Shown here: in pieces, positions 14,983 to 25,700 of the stretch
Position numbering within the stretch: position 1 is the first letter of the stretch
Layout: each line of letters starts with the position of its first letter
Assembly: GCA_018826295.1 (NCBI GenBank)
Contig: JAHJZX010000042.1
Span: forward strand, 44,744 to 108,743
DNA length: 64,000 nt
Reading direction: 5' to 3'
Source of the DNA: Gammaproteobacteria bacterium
GTDB lineage: Bacteria > Pseudomonadota > Gammaproteobacteria > Enterobacterales > Alteromonadaceae
The notes under the pieces: generated by a model
The model's input: only the letters and a program-made list of their open reading frames with translations
Database searches by the model: none
Told to the model about the DNA's origin: nothing
Position numbers and translations under genes: made by a program

Positions 14983-17343
14983 TTAGGGATTACAAAGATC
15001 AACTACCACGGTTTGCGGCTGGTCCGGCGTAAAAGCCAGACTAAACTGGCGCTGCGCGTTAACACTGGCCTGGTTGCTGCGCAGCAGAAACGTTGCCGGC
15101 GCTGGCAGTAACGTTTCCATCACCGGCGATGCTTCACTAAACGACAACACCGCTGTCGCCGCAATATCTAGCTGAGTATGCTCAGTACGCTGACCAACGA
15201 TCATAAACCTGATAGCAGACTCCGCCAGGTTGGCGCAATAACGTGCTTCAAAACGAACCTTCTGCAGATCTGCCAGCGTCGTCTGGCCCAAATCCAGTTC
15301 ATTAGCGTCGGTTAAAATAAGATCCTGTAACTGATAGCCATAACGCAAGTTGTAGCCTACTTTGATACCGGGCTGCCAGCTGTCGGGCTGCGGCCGCTCA
15401 AAGCTGAGGCTAAACTGACCTGCTGTGTCGGTATAGGCTTCATAAACACCGATATAGCCGGGGCGAAACCTTATATGGTTAGTTGTCACCTTTATGCCGG
15501 CGACAGGTTGGCCCAGCACGTTAACGTAACTGCCGCTTAGTTGCAGCTGTTGTGGCAGCTCGTCGGCGATAACAAGCAATACATTGCTTTCTGTTTGCTT
15601 TAAACCGTCGCTTACCTGCAGTTTAACCCGGTAGTTAGCGGCAAATTGCGGCTCAACGGTAAAGAGTGCACCACCGCTCTGGCTGGCTAGCAGGGTTGCG
15701 CTGTTTTCATCAAACAGCTGCCAGCTATAACTTATCGCCTCGCCTTGCGGATCAAAGCTTATGCCCGCATCAAAGGTCTGCTTAATACCCACCAGACCGT
15801 AACGGCGGGTTTGCCCGGCAATTCTGGCAACCGGCGGTAAATTACTATCGGCAGACAGCAGCACCGTAGCCACCTGCGGCACTAAGGCCGGCCCGCTTAC
15901 GGCAACCTGCAGCAAATAATCACCACTGAGGTCGGCTTTAAACATCGTATCAGCCTGGTTGCCTGCCTGGAATTCGCCGTTGGCACCTTGCGGCTGGCTT
16001 AATACCGACCAGTTAAATTGCGCAGCATCGTGATTCGCCGTAAGCTCAGCCTGCAGTCTGCTCCAGTGCCCGACAGTGATCAGCCGTTCGGCGTTGATAC
16101 TTAGCTGCGGCTGCGCCGTGGCCTGTAATTGCAACGGCAATACAAAGGGCGCTGACTGTTGCCAGGCGTCTGACACCTGCAGCTGGATCTGGTAATCACC
16201 GGCTTTATCTGCCTGAAATAACGGCTGTTGCTCATCGGATAGATCCAGTGTGGCATCACTCCCCTCGGGTGCGCTAACAATACGCCAGCTGAAGCTGAGC
16301 CTATCGCCATCCGGATCGCTGGCCTGGCTGATAAGTTTAATCGGCGTATTGGGTGCCAACGTTGTGCTGTCCACACTAAACAGGGCAACCGGTTGACGGT
16401 TGCTATCTGTGACTTCTATCCCGGTGCAGTCTTGATCCTGATGTTTGCCATCATTTACCTGCAGGCAAATAGTATAAGTGGCCAATGCTGTCGGCTGGAA
16501 CAAAAACTCAGCCTGATGCTGTGGCTGCGGCACATAAGCACCACCTTGTATGGTCCAGTGGTAGCTAAGTACATCGCCGTCACTATCACTGCTCAGGCTG
16601 CTAAGCTGCAACTGCTCGTTTACCCACAACTGACGGCTGTGACTGGGATCAATTTTTGCCTGTGGCGGAACATCACCAGTCTGATACACAGTGATGCTAT
16701 GTGTAACCGTTTGCCTGATGAAATTGCCCAGTTGCAGGCTAAGTTCTAGTTGGTATTCGCCTGGCTGATCAGCCACAAAGCCGGCACGGCTGTGCGCGGC
16801 ATTTTCCAGCTGCGCGGCACTCGCTGCAGGTTTGCCAACCAGCTGCCACTGATAGTTAGCTGTCACCTTGTCGCTTATCATATGGCTGAAGATGGCTTGC
16901 AGCTCAAGGTAATCGCCTTGCTTGGCCGTATCCGGCGCGTCAATTTTCAGGCTGTGCTGGCCACTAGCGGCCACGCTAAGCGGCTGTTCTGTACTGTGGC
17001 TGGCGCCCTGGCTATCGGTTACCGTTAATAGCACCGTATAATTGCCGGCGCGCTGCGGGTAATAATGAAACAGCTGAGCGGTATTGTCTGCAGGTGTTAC
17101 CAGTTCATTGGCAGTATCTTTGATTTGCCAGTAGTAACGCAATTGTAACCGCTCTGGATCATGGCTGCTGCTGGCATCAAAACTGACCCGTTCACCAACA
17201 GCAACCTGAGGCTGGCTTAACGAAAATTGGGCAACGGGTGGCTGATTTGGTTGCACAACAACTTGTGGCGCACCACTGCTGCCGCCGCAAGCCGATAGTA
17301 AAACGGACAGCGAGGCTGCGAAAATCGTTAACTTAGTCTTCAA
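14983..17343 (-). CDS. Large PKD-domain lipoprotein downstream of the TonB receptor
   Basis: A 786-residue lipoprotein. I place the start at TTG 17343, since AAGGA lies 7 bases before it and it yields a clean lipoprotein signal (L-L-S-A-C, cysteine about residue 20). An upstream in-frame start at 17391 would bury this signal. The mature protein has at least four PKD-type Ig-like repeats (FDASSSHDPE, SLSSDSDGDVLSYHW, ISQASDPDGDRLSFSW and FDAGISFDPQGEAISYSW), then a carboxypeptidase-regulatory-like fold (GSYVNVLGQPVAGIKV). Such repeats are surface adhesive or ligand-binding spacers. Its position 135 bp after the FecIR-controlled receptor suggests it belongs to the same uptake system. Confidence 0.75.
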   Translation of the reverse strand: MKTKLTIFAASLSVLLSACGGSSGAPQVVVQPNQPPVAQFSLSQPQVAVGERVSFDASSSHDPERLQLRYYWQIKDTANELVTPADNTAQLFHYYPQRAGNYTVLLTVTDSQGASHSTEQPLSVAASGQHSLKIDAPDTAKQGDYLELQAIFSHMISDKVTANYQWQLVGKPAASAAQLENAAHSRAGFVADQPGEYQLELSLQLGNFIRQTVTHSITVYQTGDVPPQAKIDPSHSRQLWVNEQLQLSSLSSDSDGDVLSYHWTIQGGAYVPQPQHQAEFLFQPTALATYTICLQVNDGKHQDQDCTGIEVTDSNRQPVALFSVDSTTLAPNTPIKLISQASDPDGDRLSFSWRIVSAPEGSDATLDLSDEQQPLFQADKAGDYQIQLQVSDAWQQSAPFVLPLQLQATAQPQLSINAERLITVGHWSRLQAELTANHDAAQFNWSVLSQPQGANGEFQAGNQADTMFKADLSGDYLLQVAVSGPALVPQVATVLLSADSNLPPVARIAGQTRRYGLVGIKQTFDAGISFDPQGEAISYSWQLFDENSATLLASQSGGALFTVEPQFAANYRVKLQVSDGLKQTESNVLLVIADELPQQLQLSGSYVNVLGQPVAGIKVTTNHIRFRPGYIGVYEAYTDTAGQFSLSFERPQPDSWQPGIKVGYNLRYGYQLQDLILTDANELDLGQTTLADLQKVRFEARYCANLAESAIRFMIVGQRTEHTQLDIAATAVLSFSEASPVMETLLPAPATFLLRSNQASVNAQRQFSLAFTPDQPQTVVVDLCNP

Positions 17344-17478
17344 TGGAAATTCCTTATTAGTTTGCGTGCGTGCCGGCGACGCACAACACAACAGACGGCC
17401 GAAACATCAGCGCCAAAACAGCAATATTGCTGCTGTTAATAAGGAAACGTTTATCTGCGGTAAAACAGCTAAACTTTT

Positions 17479-19854
17479 TTAAAATTGCTGCTCAAAGGTC
17501 AGCGAAAAATGTCGTGGGGCGCCATATGCAGCCCAGCCACGGTTCATATCTACGCCATCAAAATACGCTTTATCCAGCAGGTTTTTGATACTAAGCGTAA
17601 AAACGCGGCCATGGCCTGCCGCAACCCGGTAGTAACTGTTCAGGCGCCAGCTGGCCGGCTGACTTACTGCAACCGGCTGGCGGCGGCTAAACGCCGGCAG
17701 CTGATAATGCTGACGGGTTTCACCTTCCACCGCTATGCCTAAAGTGCTGCCGGCTATTAACGTGTCTAACGGGGTAGACAGCATCAGACGATACAGGCTG
17801 TCGGGGAACTGAAATTGCCGCTGTGCCACGGTATCCGGCGACGCAGCGCTGAAACTGCGGCTGTAGCTGGCATCAAGCTGCAGCCAGTGGCTCTGATAAG
17901 CCAAAGCGACCTCCCAGCCAGATTGAGCCGGAAAAGACTCAGCCACCAGCTGGACGTAGTTACGCTGTTCACTGCGATAAGCACTGACAGTGAACTGACC
18001 GCGCTGTTGCCAGAAATCAGCTTTTATACCGGTTTCCCAGGAGGCAAACCGGACCGGACTAACGACCAGGTCCAGCATTGACAGATAGCCCTGGCGAAAG
18101 TCTACTGTGTTGGCATAACTGACATACCATTGCGCTGTGCCAATGGCCTGACTGAGGCCAAAATAGAGATTAGTGTATTGGGTGCGCTCTGTATCTGTAG
18201 CAAAACTGCCTTTATTGTTGTAGCGGCTGTGGTTACGGCGCAGCGATGCCGACAGCAGGGTTGAATCTGTCAGTGCTATTTTGCCGGCCAGTTTCAGGCC
18301 GCTGATTTGGTAATGTGAGTCGTTTACAAAGCTGTCTGCGACAGCTGTTGGCCTGGCCTGGTTGCGGTTAAGCGCGGTAAAACTGTGCGGCTGCAGCACG
18401 GTAGTGGCCTGATAATCCATTAGCTGCAACAGCTGATAGTTTTGATGCCAGGCACGGCTTGCGGTGATACTGACATCAAGCGGCAAGTCCGCCAGCAGCA
18501 TAGCGCCATCCAGAGTCAGCGCAACTTTGTCGGCAGCAAACTCAAAGCTATTATCCAGGGCACCAAATGACAGCGACAGTGTCTGCCGATCAGGGTAGCC
18601 GAAGACATCAGGCACCAGCGCAGTTTGTTGTTGGCTGGCACGGCTAATATGCAAACTACTTTGCCATTGGCTGGCCAGTTGTTGGCGGGCGATCAGGCGC
18701 GAGAATGACATATTTTGCTGTGCGCCTGCCCAGACCGGCCAGAAGTTAGTGGATAGCGGGCCATCATAGTGCGTTAAATCTGCATACAATAATGGCCGGA
18801 TTTTCGAGCGTTGCTGTTGCCGGTCAGCTTGCGCAATATGATATAGCTCTATCTGACTAGCAGCACCCGGCTGCCAACTCAATCGGGCCAAAGCGCCGTA
18901 GCGTGAATTGTCAGAGTAGTCGGCCGCATCCTGTTGTCGTTGTGCTACCACTACAGCCCTGCCGCTCAGGTCTTGCCGGTTTAATACCGCGCCGGTTATG
19001 TCGGCACTGATACGGTATTTTAATTGATCGCCAAGGCTCAGGCTGCCCTGTCTTGCCACCGTATTGCCGGCTTCTTTCGGCCTTAAATTAACCGATGCCG
19101 AATTAATACCATTGTCCTGCACAATGCCATTGCTGCCGCGATTGATCTCCAGCAAATCAAAATAAACAATATCTAAATCTGATACGGCAAAGTTGGCATC
19201 GGCAAACGGCTGATTGTCTATCATAAAGGGATTTAATAGCTGACCGCGGGCTCTGAATTCACGGTTACCGGTAAAGGAATTAGCTGTGCTGTATATCCCG
19301 GCGCTGGATCGCAGCACTTCACCCAAGTCGGTTTGATTAAATGGCTGAAAAGCAGCGGTATTTAGCATTGAAATAGTTTGCGGTGTTTGTTTTACCGTCT
19401 GACGGATGCCCGATGACTGACTGGTTGTTTGTTGCCAGTCTGGCTTTGCGGCTAAGGCTGTTGCCTGCCGTTCGGGTAATGAAAAGCTGACGACGATCTC
19501 TGTCGGACTTTTCGCTGCGGCACTGAGCACAGCCAGCGGCTTTATCACAAAGTGCCGCTCACCAATCTGTTGATAGTGCAAGCCACTGTCAGCTAACACC
19601 CGCGACAAAGCCTGCTCAGTGGTTAACAGCTCTGACAGCTGCTGACAGTATTTGCCGGCTGTCAGGCTGCTGTCTGCTGCAACAAAAACACTGCCGGTGC
19701 GGGCCACCTCATTTATACATCCAGCCATCTCACCGGCAGCAATAGTGTATTGCTGCTGTACCGCATGCTGCGGTGGGCTGGCATAAGCGGCTGTTAACAC
19801 TACATTGAGCAGCAAAACTGCATGGCTAATACCGCAGATACATTCAGACGTCAT
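17479..19854 (-). CDS. TonB-dependent receptor with STN signalling domain (FecA type)
   Basis: A 791-residue outer-membrane transducer. After a signal peptide (residues 1-25) comes a secretin/TonB N-terminal (STN) domain at about 33-110, which in FecA-type receptors contacts FecR. A TonB-box-like EIVVSF follows at about 118-123, then the plug (RQTVKQTPQTISML to VNLRPK, about 150-255) and the 22-strand barrel, ending in the C-terminal phenylalanine typical of outer-membrane proteins. With the sigma and FecR genes immediately upstream, this is a cell-surface signalling receptor. The ligand is not evident; a ferric siderophore is the usual case. Confidence 0.88.
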   Translation of the reverse strand: MTSECICGISHAVLLLNVVLTAAYASPPQHAVQQQYTIAAGEMAGCINEVARTGSVFVAADSSLTAGKYCQQLSELLTTEQALSRVLADSGLHYQQIGERHFVIKPLAVLSAAAKSPTEIVVSFSLPERQATALAAKPDWQQTTSQSSGIRQTVKQTPQTISMLNTAAFQPFNQTDLGEVLRSSAGIYSTANSFTGNREFRARGQLLNPFMIDNQPFADANFAVSDLDIVYFDLLEINRGSNGIVQDNGINSASVNLRPKEAGNTVARQGSLSLGDQLKYRISADITGAVLNRQDLSGRAVVVAQRQQDAADYSDNSRYGALARLSWQPGAASQIELYHIAQADRQQQRSKIRPLLYADLTHYDGPLSTNFWPVWAGAQQNMSFSRLIARQQLASQWQSSLHISRASQQQTALVPDVFGYPDRQTLSLSFGALDNSFEFAADKVALTLDGAMLLADLPLDVSITASRAWHQNYQLLQLMDYQATTVLQPHSFTALNRNQARPTAVADSFVNDSHYQISGLKLAGKIALTDSTLLSASLRRNHSRYNNKGSFATDTERTQYTNLYFGLSQAIGTAQWYVSYANTVDFRQGYLSMLDLVVSPVRFASWETGIKADFWQQRGQFTVSAYRSEQRNYVQLVAESFPAQSGWEVALAYQSHWLQLDASYSRSFSAASPDTVAQRQFQFPDSLYRLMLSTPLDTLIAGSTLGIAVEGETRQHYQLPAFSRRQPVAVSQPASWRLNSYYRVAAGHGRVFTLSIKNLLDKAYFDGVDMNRGWAAYGAPRHFSLTFEQQF

Positions 19855-19868
19855 GGCTATTCAATTAA

Positions 19869-20843
19869 TTATGCGTTTCGCGCCAGCGACACTTGCACCC
19901 ACCAGGGGCCAAAGTGGTTAATTTTTACCGGTAAGCTATTCGCCAACATATCAAGCGCTGTATCGGGTGCGAATGCTGGAAAGACACCGTCAATAAGCAG
20001 GTTTTGTGCATCCTCTGCCACACTGATAATGCCGCGGCGGTAGCGGTTTAGTTCGGCGCAAAACTGCGTTAACCTCATACCAGTGGCAACCAATTTACCT
20101 TCGCGCCAATCAGGCAAAGACGCTACGGGCTTAGTGTTACCAAAGCCATTACTGGTCAGGGTTATTTCCTCTGCGCCAGACAATAACAGGCTTTGCTGAG
20201 CAAAGCTGATCAGCGCTTCGCCTTCATACAGTGACAAGCGGCAGCCTTGTCCATAGTTATATACATTCAGCTGACAGCCGCGACTGGCAATCTGTATGCT
20301 TTGCTGCTCAAAGGTGCTGGTTAGCAGCAAATCTGCTTGCCCACTGCCGGATTGCAGATGCAAAAAAATCTCGCCTTGCAGCAGCTCTAGCCGGGTCTGA
20401 GAACCAGACAAGTTGCTATCTATCGCAGAGTTGGTATTCAACCAGAGCTGTAAATACTCGCTCAGATGTACAGTTTGCGTTTGTCCGATGGCTGCCGCAT
20501 GATCAGCGGTAACAGCGTACCACTGCGATTTACTCCAGGGCGTGCGGGCCAGCATATAGCTAAAAAATGATGTACCGAATACTGCAAAACATTTAAGTGC
20601 AGTGCGTCTGGATAGTGCCGGTTGCTGCAGTAGCTTGTCCAGCTCAGGATGTTGTTGTTGATGTTGCTGCAGCTGTGCAAAGGTTTGATGCATCTGCAGC
20701 ACTTTTTCCCATGCCGCCCGATTTTGTGGCTGTTGCAGCCATTGTTCAAAGCGTTCGCGGGTTTGCAAACTGACAGGATGCTCCTGCAATTCGACAAACC
20801 AGTAGGCTGCACTTTTTAGGCTAATGGCGTCGGCGTTAGTCAA
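19869..20843 (-). CDS. FecR-type anti-sigma/sigma regulator
   Basis: A 324-residue FecR homologue. The N-terminal DUF4880 helix region (AAYWFVELQEH...ERFEQWLQ) binds the sigma factor. One TM helix lies at about 85-105 (FGTSFFSYML). A periplasmic FecR domain follows at about 125-225, with WLNTNSAIDS and LELLQGEIFLHL. The C-terminal part (RLTQFCAELNRYRRG) should meet the receptor's STN domain. It begins with TTG at 20843, overlapping the sigma gene by 8 bp, consistent with translational coupling; no better in-frame start is nearby. It relays the receptor signal to the sigma factor. Confidence 0.85.
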   Translation of the reverse strand: MTNADAISLKSAAYWFVELQEHPVSLQTRERFEQWLQQPQNRAAWEKVLQMHQTFAQLQQHQQQHPELDKLLQQPALSRRTALKCFAVFGTSFFSYMLARTPWSKSQWYAVTADHAAAIGQTQTVHLSEYLQLWLNTNSAIDSNLSGSQTRLELLQGEIFLHLQSGSGQADLLLTSTFEQQSIQIASRGCQLNVYNYGQGCRLSLYEGEALISFAQQSLLLSGAEEITLTSNGFGNTKPVASLPDWREGKLVATGMRLTQFCAELNRYRRGIISVAEDAQNLLIDGVFPAFAPDTALDMLANSLPVKINHFGPWWVQVSLARNA

Positions 20844-21360
20844 GATCGAAGGCTTCCCTGAACATCGTCATCCGCAATATAGCCTGAGCTAAATAGTTTT
20901 TTACGCTGGCCACCGAAATATTGTCACGCTCAGCTACCTGGTTATAGGTTAGCCCTTCTATCTGCACGGCAATAAAAGTGCGCTTTATTTTGCCGGGTAA
21001 GCGGCACAGCATACGATCGGCTTTAACAATAATGTCGATAACGATCTGGTGCTGCGTCAAATCGGCAGAATAAGGTTCAGATAAGTGCTGCAAACTCTCC
21101 AGATAGGCTTGTTCAATTTTCCGTCTGCGCCAAAAATCAATGCATAATGCGTGAGCGATGCGGCTCAGATAGTGCCGGCCACCAGACAAACTATCGAAAC
21201 GGAGATCTTTTTTCAGCAGGCGCTCGAACGCATCTTGCGCCAAATCAGCGGCATCATCGACAGATTGCAGCTTGCCGGTTAACAAGCTTTTCATCCAGTG
21301 ATGATGGGCACAATAGAGCTTTTGAACGTCCTGTTGATCCATTACTAGCATCGTTGTCAA
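20836..21360 (-). CDS. ECF sigma factor, FecI-like
   Basis: A 174-residue ECF RNA polymerase sigma factor. Region 2 shows DAADLAQDAFERLLKK and the region 2.4 helix ALCIDFWRRRKIEQAY; region 4 has the HTH GLTYNQVAERDNISVASVKNY. It has the length and order of FecI. It heads the operon sigma-FecR-receptor-PKD lipoprotein and should direct transcription of the receptor gene when ligand is bound outside. The true start may be any of three ATGs at 21360, 21351 or 21342; no strong Shine-Dalgarno sequence separates them. Confidence 0.88.
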   Translation of the reverse strand: MTTMLVMDQQDVQKLYCAHHHWMKSLLTGKLQSVDDAADLAQDAFERLLKKDLRFDSLSGGRHYLSRIAHALCIDFWRRRKIEQAYLESLQHLSEPYSADLTQHQIVIDIIVKADRMLCRLPGKIKRTFIAVQIEGLTYNQVAERDNISVASVKNYLAQAILRMTMFREAFDLD

Positions 21361-21372
21361 ATCAGGTGCAGG

Positions 21373-21401
21373 ATTTCAGCATCTCGTTTTTATATTGTCA
21401 A
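21373..21401 (-). promoter_or_regulatory. Sigma-70-type promoter of the FecI-like operon
   Basis: On the minus strand, TTGACA (21401-21396) is a perfect -35 box and TGAAAT (21378-21373) a four-of-six -10 box, with a 17-bp spacer. The leader would be very short if translation starts at 21360, which slightly favours the ATG at 21351 or 21342. No clear Fur box was recognised over it. Confidence 0.5.
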
Positions 21402-21516
21402 CAAACAGTTTCATTACGCCTGCTGCTACCTACCGGGTCAGCTTACAGCAACCCGGTGTTTGCGCTTTAGAATTGCCGGCGTTAGAGTAGCGACAATCAG
21501 CACAGAGAGCCGCCGC

Positions 21517-22551
21517 ATGAACACAACAGAACCGACCCCGATAAAACACAGTATTCACTTAACTGAAATAGCACCTGATACTTTTATCGATGCCAACGGC
21601 CGCCAGCTAAGCGCAAAAGAAGTACGTAATATCGTTACCCCGCATGATTTTAACGTTGCTTCAAGCTTATTTGGTTGCGCGCTGGCAAGGCCGTGGCGGC
21701 GGGGTTTAGCGATGGCTATAGACGCTTTACTGATCACCCTGCTGGCCGGTGGTGGCCTGATGTTTGTGACACCGCTATACGCCTATCTGGTTTGGCGCTG
21801 TCATCGTCTGGGTAACCCAAAACGACGCAATATTTTACTGCTGTTGTTACCTCTGGTGCTGGTATTTGCTGATAACCAGTCTGCAGATAAAGACAGCACA
21901 GAGAACAGCACAGTAAATGTGATTGACGCTATTAGCATTAGCGCTGCTGCAGTTAAAATACAAAGTAATAATTGTGATGCCGTTTGTGCCGAAGCTCAAA
22001 GCGATTTATTAATTAAATCACTGTTAAATAATAACTTTACTGATGAACACGCTACAGCCAGTTTACGCGATTTGCTTGCAGAATCTGCCCTAAGCGAACA
22101 ACAGCAGCAACAAAAGCTGGACAGCCTGAAGCAACAGCGCGCTGAACTGGCAGCCGCCCAGCAATTGCTGGCAACACAGCAACAGGCCGAACCGGCGCCA
22201 CTAGCTGAACCCGGCTGGTGGCAAAAACTACAACAGTCTGATCATAGTGTTATTAAATGGATTGAGGGCATTATGGCTGATCTGGGTATCAGCTTTGGTT
22301 GGGCTGTGGCCTATTTAACGCTGTTTATCAGCTGGAATAATGGCCAGACACCGGGCAAACGCTTGTTAGGGATCAGGGTAGTACAGCTGGATAACAAACC
22401 ATTGTCGCTGTGGGGCGCTTTTGGCCGCCAGGGCGGTTACAGCGCCGGTTTTGCTACCGGCTTACTCGGCTTTTTGCAAATTTACTGGGATCCAAACCGG
22501 CAGGCGATTCAGGATAAACTCGCAGACACCCTGGTATTGCGCCTTAAATAG
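21517..22551 (+). CDS. RDD family membrane protein
   Basis: A 344-residue membrane protein with the RDD signature split by an insert. The first part (LARPWRRGLAMAIDALLITLL) carries the Arg and Asp of the motif and the first TM pair. A polar glutamine-rich insert (about residues 125-235, with LKQQRAELAAAQQLLATQQQ) follows. The second part (GKRLLGIRVVQLDNKPLSLWGAFGRQ) is the other half of the domain. The long insert is unusual, since most RDD proteins are compact. I start at ATG 21517, preceded by GAGAG, instead of 21460. Function unknown; some RDD proteins affect ion transport or osmotolerance. Confidence 0.75.
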   Translation: MNTTEPTPIKHSIHLTEIAPDTFIDANGRQLSAKEVRNIVTPHDFNVASSLFGCALARPWRRGLAMAIDALLITLLAGGGLMFVTPLYAYLVWRCHRLGNPKRRNILLLLLPLVLVFADNQSADKDSTENSTVNVIDAISISAAAVKIQSNNCDAVCAEAQSDLLIKSLLNNNFTDEHATASLRDLLAESALSEQQQQQKLDSLKQQRAELAAAQQLLATQQQAEPAPLAEPGWWQKLQQSDHSVIKWIEGIMADLGISFGWAVAYLTLFISWNNGQTPGKRLLGIRVVQLDNKPLSLWGAFGRQGGYSAGFATGLLGFLQIYWDPNRQAIQDKLADTLVLRLK

Positions 22552-22575
22552 CAGCAAAAATATCACTGCAAAAAG

Positions 22576-22670
22576 TGGTAAAACCAGTAATTAAAATTAG
22601 CCACAAAGCGCAAAAGCAGAATTTTATACTAAAAAAATCAAAATAAGCCATTAAAACTATGGTTTTACCA
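22576..22670. promoter_or_regulatory. Paired GntR-like operators upstream of putA
   Basis: TGGTAAAACCA occurs at 22576-22586, and its inverted copy at 22660-22670. Each is itself a TGGT-N3-ACCA palindrome, the core recognised by FadR/PdhR-type GntR regulators. Their centres are 84 bp apart, eight helical turns, in the 231-bp gap before putA. No GntR gene lies in the window. The rest of this gap is AT-rich with no ORF. Confidence 0.5.
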
Positions 22671-22782
22671 GCAAAATAAACCAGCCAATTTTGCGGCATT
22701 TTCTTTAGTATGCGCACTGAAGAATAATGCTAACCCGGCGCTGTGGTTATCACTCCCCTGCGCCCTCGCTATAGGCTGAATT

Positions 22783-25700
22783 ATGTTATTTGATGCTGAT
22801 TTAACTACCCGCTGCCCGCTCAGACAAAAGATCCGTAATTACTACCGTATCGACGAAAACACAGCGATTGATTATTTACTGCCACTGGCCGAGGTTGGCG
22901 TTAAAGCACGCAGCCGGGCCTGGGAGCGGGCGCGGCAAATTGTGCATACTATTCGTAAAGATCAGGACGGCCAGGGTGGCATTGATGCGCTGTTAAATGA
23001 GTTTTCTTTATCCAGTGACGAAGGTGTAGTGTTAATGTGCCTGGCTGAAGCCCTGCTTAGGGTGCCGGATAAACGCACTCAGGAAGCGCTGATCCGCGAC
23101 AAGCTGGCTAAAGGCGACTGGAGCTCGCATTTGGGCAGCAGCGACTCCTTATTTGTTAATGCTTCGTCCTGGGGCTTGTTGGTTACCGGCAAAATGGTGA
23201 GCTACAACGATAAAGCCAAGGCGCAGCAGTTTGGCATGCTGAAAAAAACCCTCGGCCGTTTAGGTGAACCGGTGATCCGCAAGTCGGTTAACTTTGCCAT
23301 GAAAATTATGGGCAAACAGTTTGTCATGGGCACCAACATTGACGATGCGATAGAGCGGGCGCTGGATACCGAGCAAAAAGGCTATGTGTATTCTTACGAT
23401 ATGCTGGGCGAAGGTGCCCGCACTATGGCCGACGCCGAGCGCTATTACCAAAGCTATTTAACGGCGATCCATGCAATTGGTAAAGCGGCTAATGGTAAAG
23501 GGCCAGTGAAAAGCCCCGGTATTTCCGTTAAGTTATCGGCTATTCATCCACGCTACGAATTCAGCCACCGCGAACGGGTAATGAACGAGCTGCTTCCTAA
23601 GCTGAAAGCACTGGTGCTGGTAGCCAAAAGTTATGATATCGGCTTTACCGTGGATGCCGAAGAAGCCGATCGCTTAGATATTTCACTGGATATTATCGAA
23701 GCCATCTTCAGCGATGACGAGCTGGGCGATTGGGCCGGCTTTGGCCTGGCGGTGCAAGCGTATCAAAAACGCGCTATTTTCGTTATTGAATGGCTAACCC
23801 AGCTGGCGCGCAAGGTTAACCGCAAGCTAATGGTAAGGCTGGTAAAAGGGGCTTACTGGGACAGTGAAATTAAAACCAGCCAGCAAAAGGGCCTGGAGCA
23901 TTACCCGGTATTTACCCGCAAAGCCTCGACTGATGTATCCTACAAAGCCTGCGCCATTAAACTGCTGGAAGCGCGCGATGTACTGTACCCACAGTTTGCT
24001 ACCCACAATGCTTATACCGCCGCCACCATTTTAGAAGTGGCCAAGGGCAATAACAGCGGCTTTGAATTTCAGCGCTTGCATGGCATGGGCGAGTCGCTAT
24101 TTGACCAGATTGTCAGCAGCGAAAAAATTCAGTGCCGTGTCTATGCGCCGGTCGGCGAGCATGAAAACCTGCTGGCCTATTTAGTACGGCGCTTGCTGGA
24201 AAACGGTGCTAACTCATCTTTTGTTAATGCTATTGTCGATACCAGCCAGCCGGTCGAGGCCCTGTTGCCAGATCCGGTTGAAACGCTGCAAAGCCTGCGC
24301 AATAAATACAACACGCAAATAAAGATGCCTGTCGATTTATACGGCAACGAGCGCGCCAATTCTAAAGGCCTGGATTTAACCGACGTGGACAGCGTAACGG
24401 CATTTAAAGCCAATCTGGATAACTGGTTTAGCACGCATTTACTGCAAGCCGATCAGGTACCGCCAGGTGACATAGCGGTAAAAAACCCGGCCAATCATAC
24501 CGAGATTATCGGTCATTTGCGCCTGCACAACAGCGAACAGATGCAACAACTGCTGGCCAACGCTGATAGCGCCTTTGCTGGCTGGTCACAAACACCGGTA
24601 AACGAGCGCGCCAATTTACTGCGCCGCATCGGCGATATTATCGAGCGTCATCACGATGAATTGGTGGCTATTTGTATTAAAGAAGCCGGCAAGGTCGCGC
24701 AAGACGGCATCGACGAAGTACGCGAAGCCGTCGACTTTTGCCGGTATTATGCCGCCCGCGCAGAAGAGCTGGCTAAAGACCAACGTTTTGAGCCACGCGG
24801 TGTAGTGCTGTGTATCAGCCCGTGGAATTTCCCGTTGGCGATATTTTTAGGCCAGGTTGCTGCGGCTATTGTTACCGGCAATACCGTTATTGCCAAGCCG
24901 GCCGAGCAAACCAGCCTGATTGCACTACGCGCCATTGCACTGATGCAGGCTGTTGGCTTACCCGAGCATGTGGTGCAGGCGGTAATTGCCCGTGGCAGTG
25001 AAGTGGGTAAACACATAGTGCCGGATGGCCGTATTCAGGCCGTGATGTTTACCGGTTCAACCGAAACCGGCAGCCTGATTTCGCGCACTCTGGCGCAGCG
25101 TAACGATATTCAGGTACCACTGATTGCCGAAACCGGCGGCCAAAACTGTATGATAGTCGACTCTACCGCCCTGCCGGAGCAAGTGGTTGATGATGTTATC
25201 AGCTCGGGCTTTCAAAGCGCTGGCCAGCGCTGCTCGGCGCTTCGGGTATTGTTTATTCAGCAGGATGTCGCCGACGGCATTATTGCTATGCTCAAAGGCG
25301 CATTACAAGAGTTGCATGTGGGCGACCCGGCCTGGCTTAGCACTGACATAGGCCCGGTAATTGATGACAAAGCGCTGAACAACCTGCAACAACATGTTGA
25401 GTACCTCAAAGATAAAGCCATGTTGCATTATCAGAGCGATATTCCGGATAACGCTGAACAGGGTGCCTATTTCTTTGCCCCTCGTTTGTACGAAATCAGT
25501 GACTTGTCACTGCTAAAACGCGAAGTGTTTGGCCCCTGTGTGCATGTGATCCGCTTTAAGGCCAGCGAGCTGGACCAGGTTATCGATCAGATAAACGCTA
25601 CCGGCTACGGCCTGACCATGGGGATCCACTCGCGCATTGAAGACCGCTGCAACTATCTGGCTAAAATGTCGCGCGCCGGTAATGTATATATAAATCGCAA

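Noticed and set aside
14983..17391. PKD protein starting at 17391
   Set aside because: This start places 16 polar residues before the lipoprotein signal. TTG 17343 with AAGGA gives a standard lipoprotein.
16101..19984. Long opposite-strand open frames inside the PKD and receptor genes
   Set aside because: They lack family features and are explained by the codon bias of the real genes.
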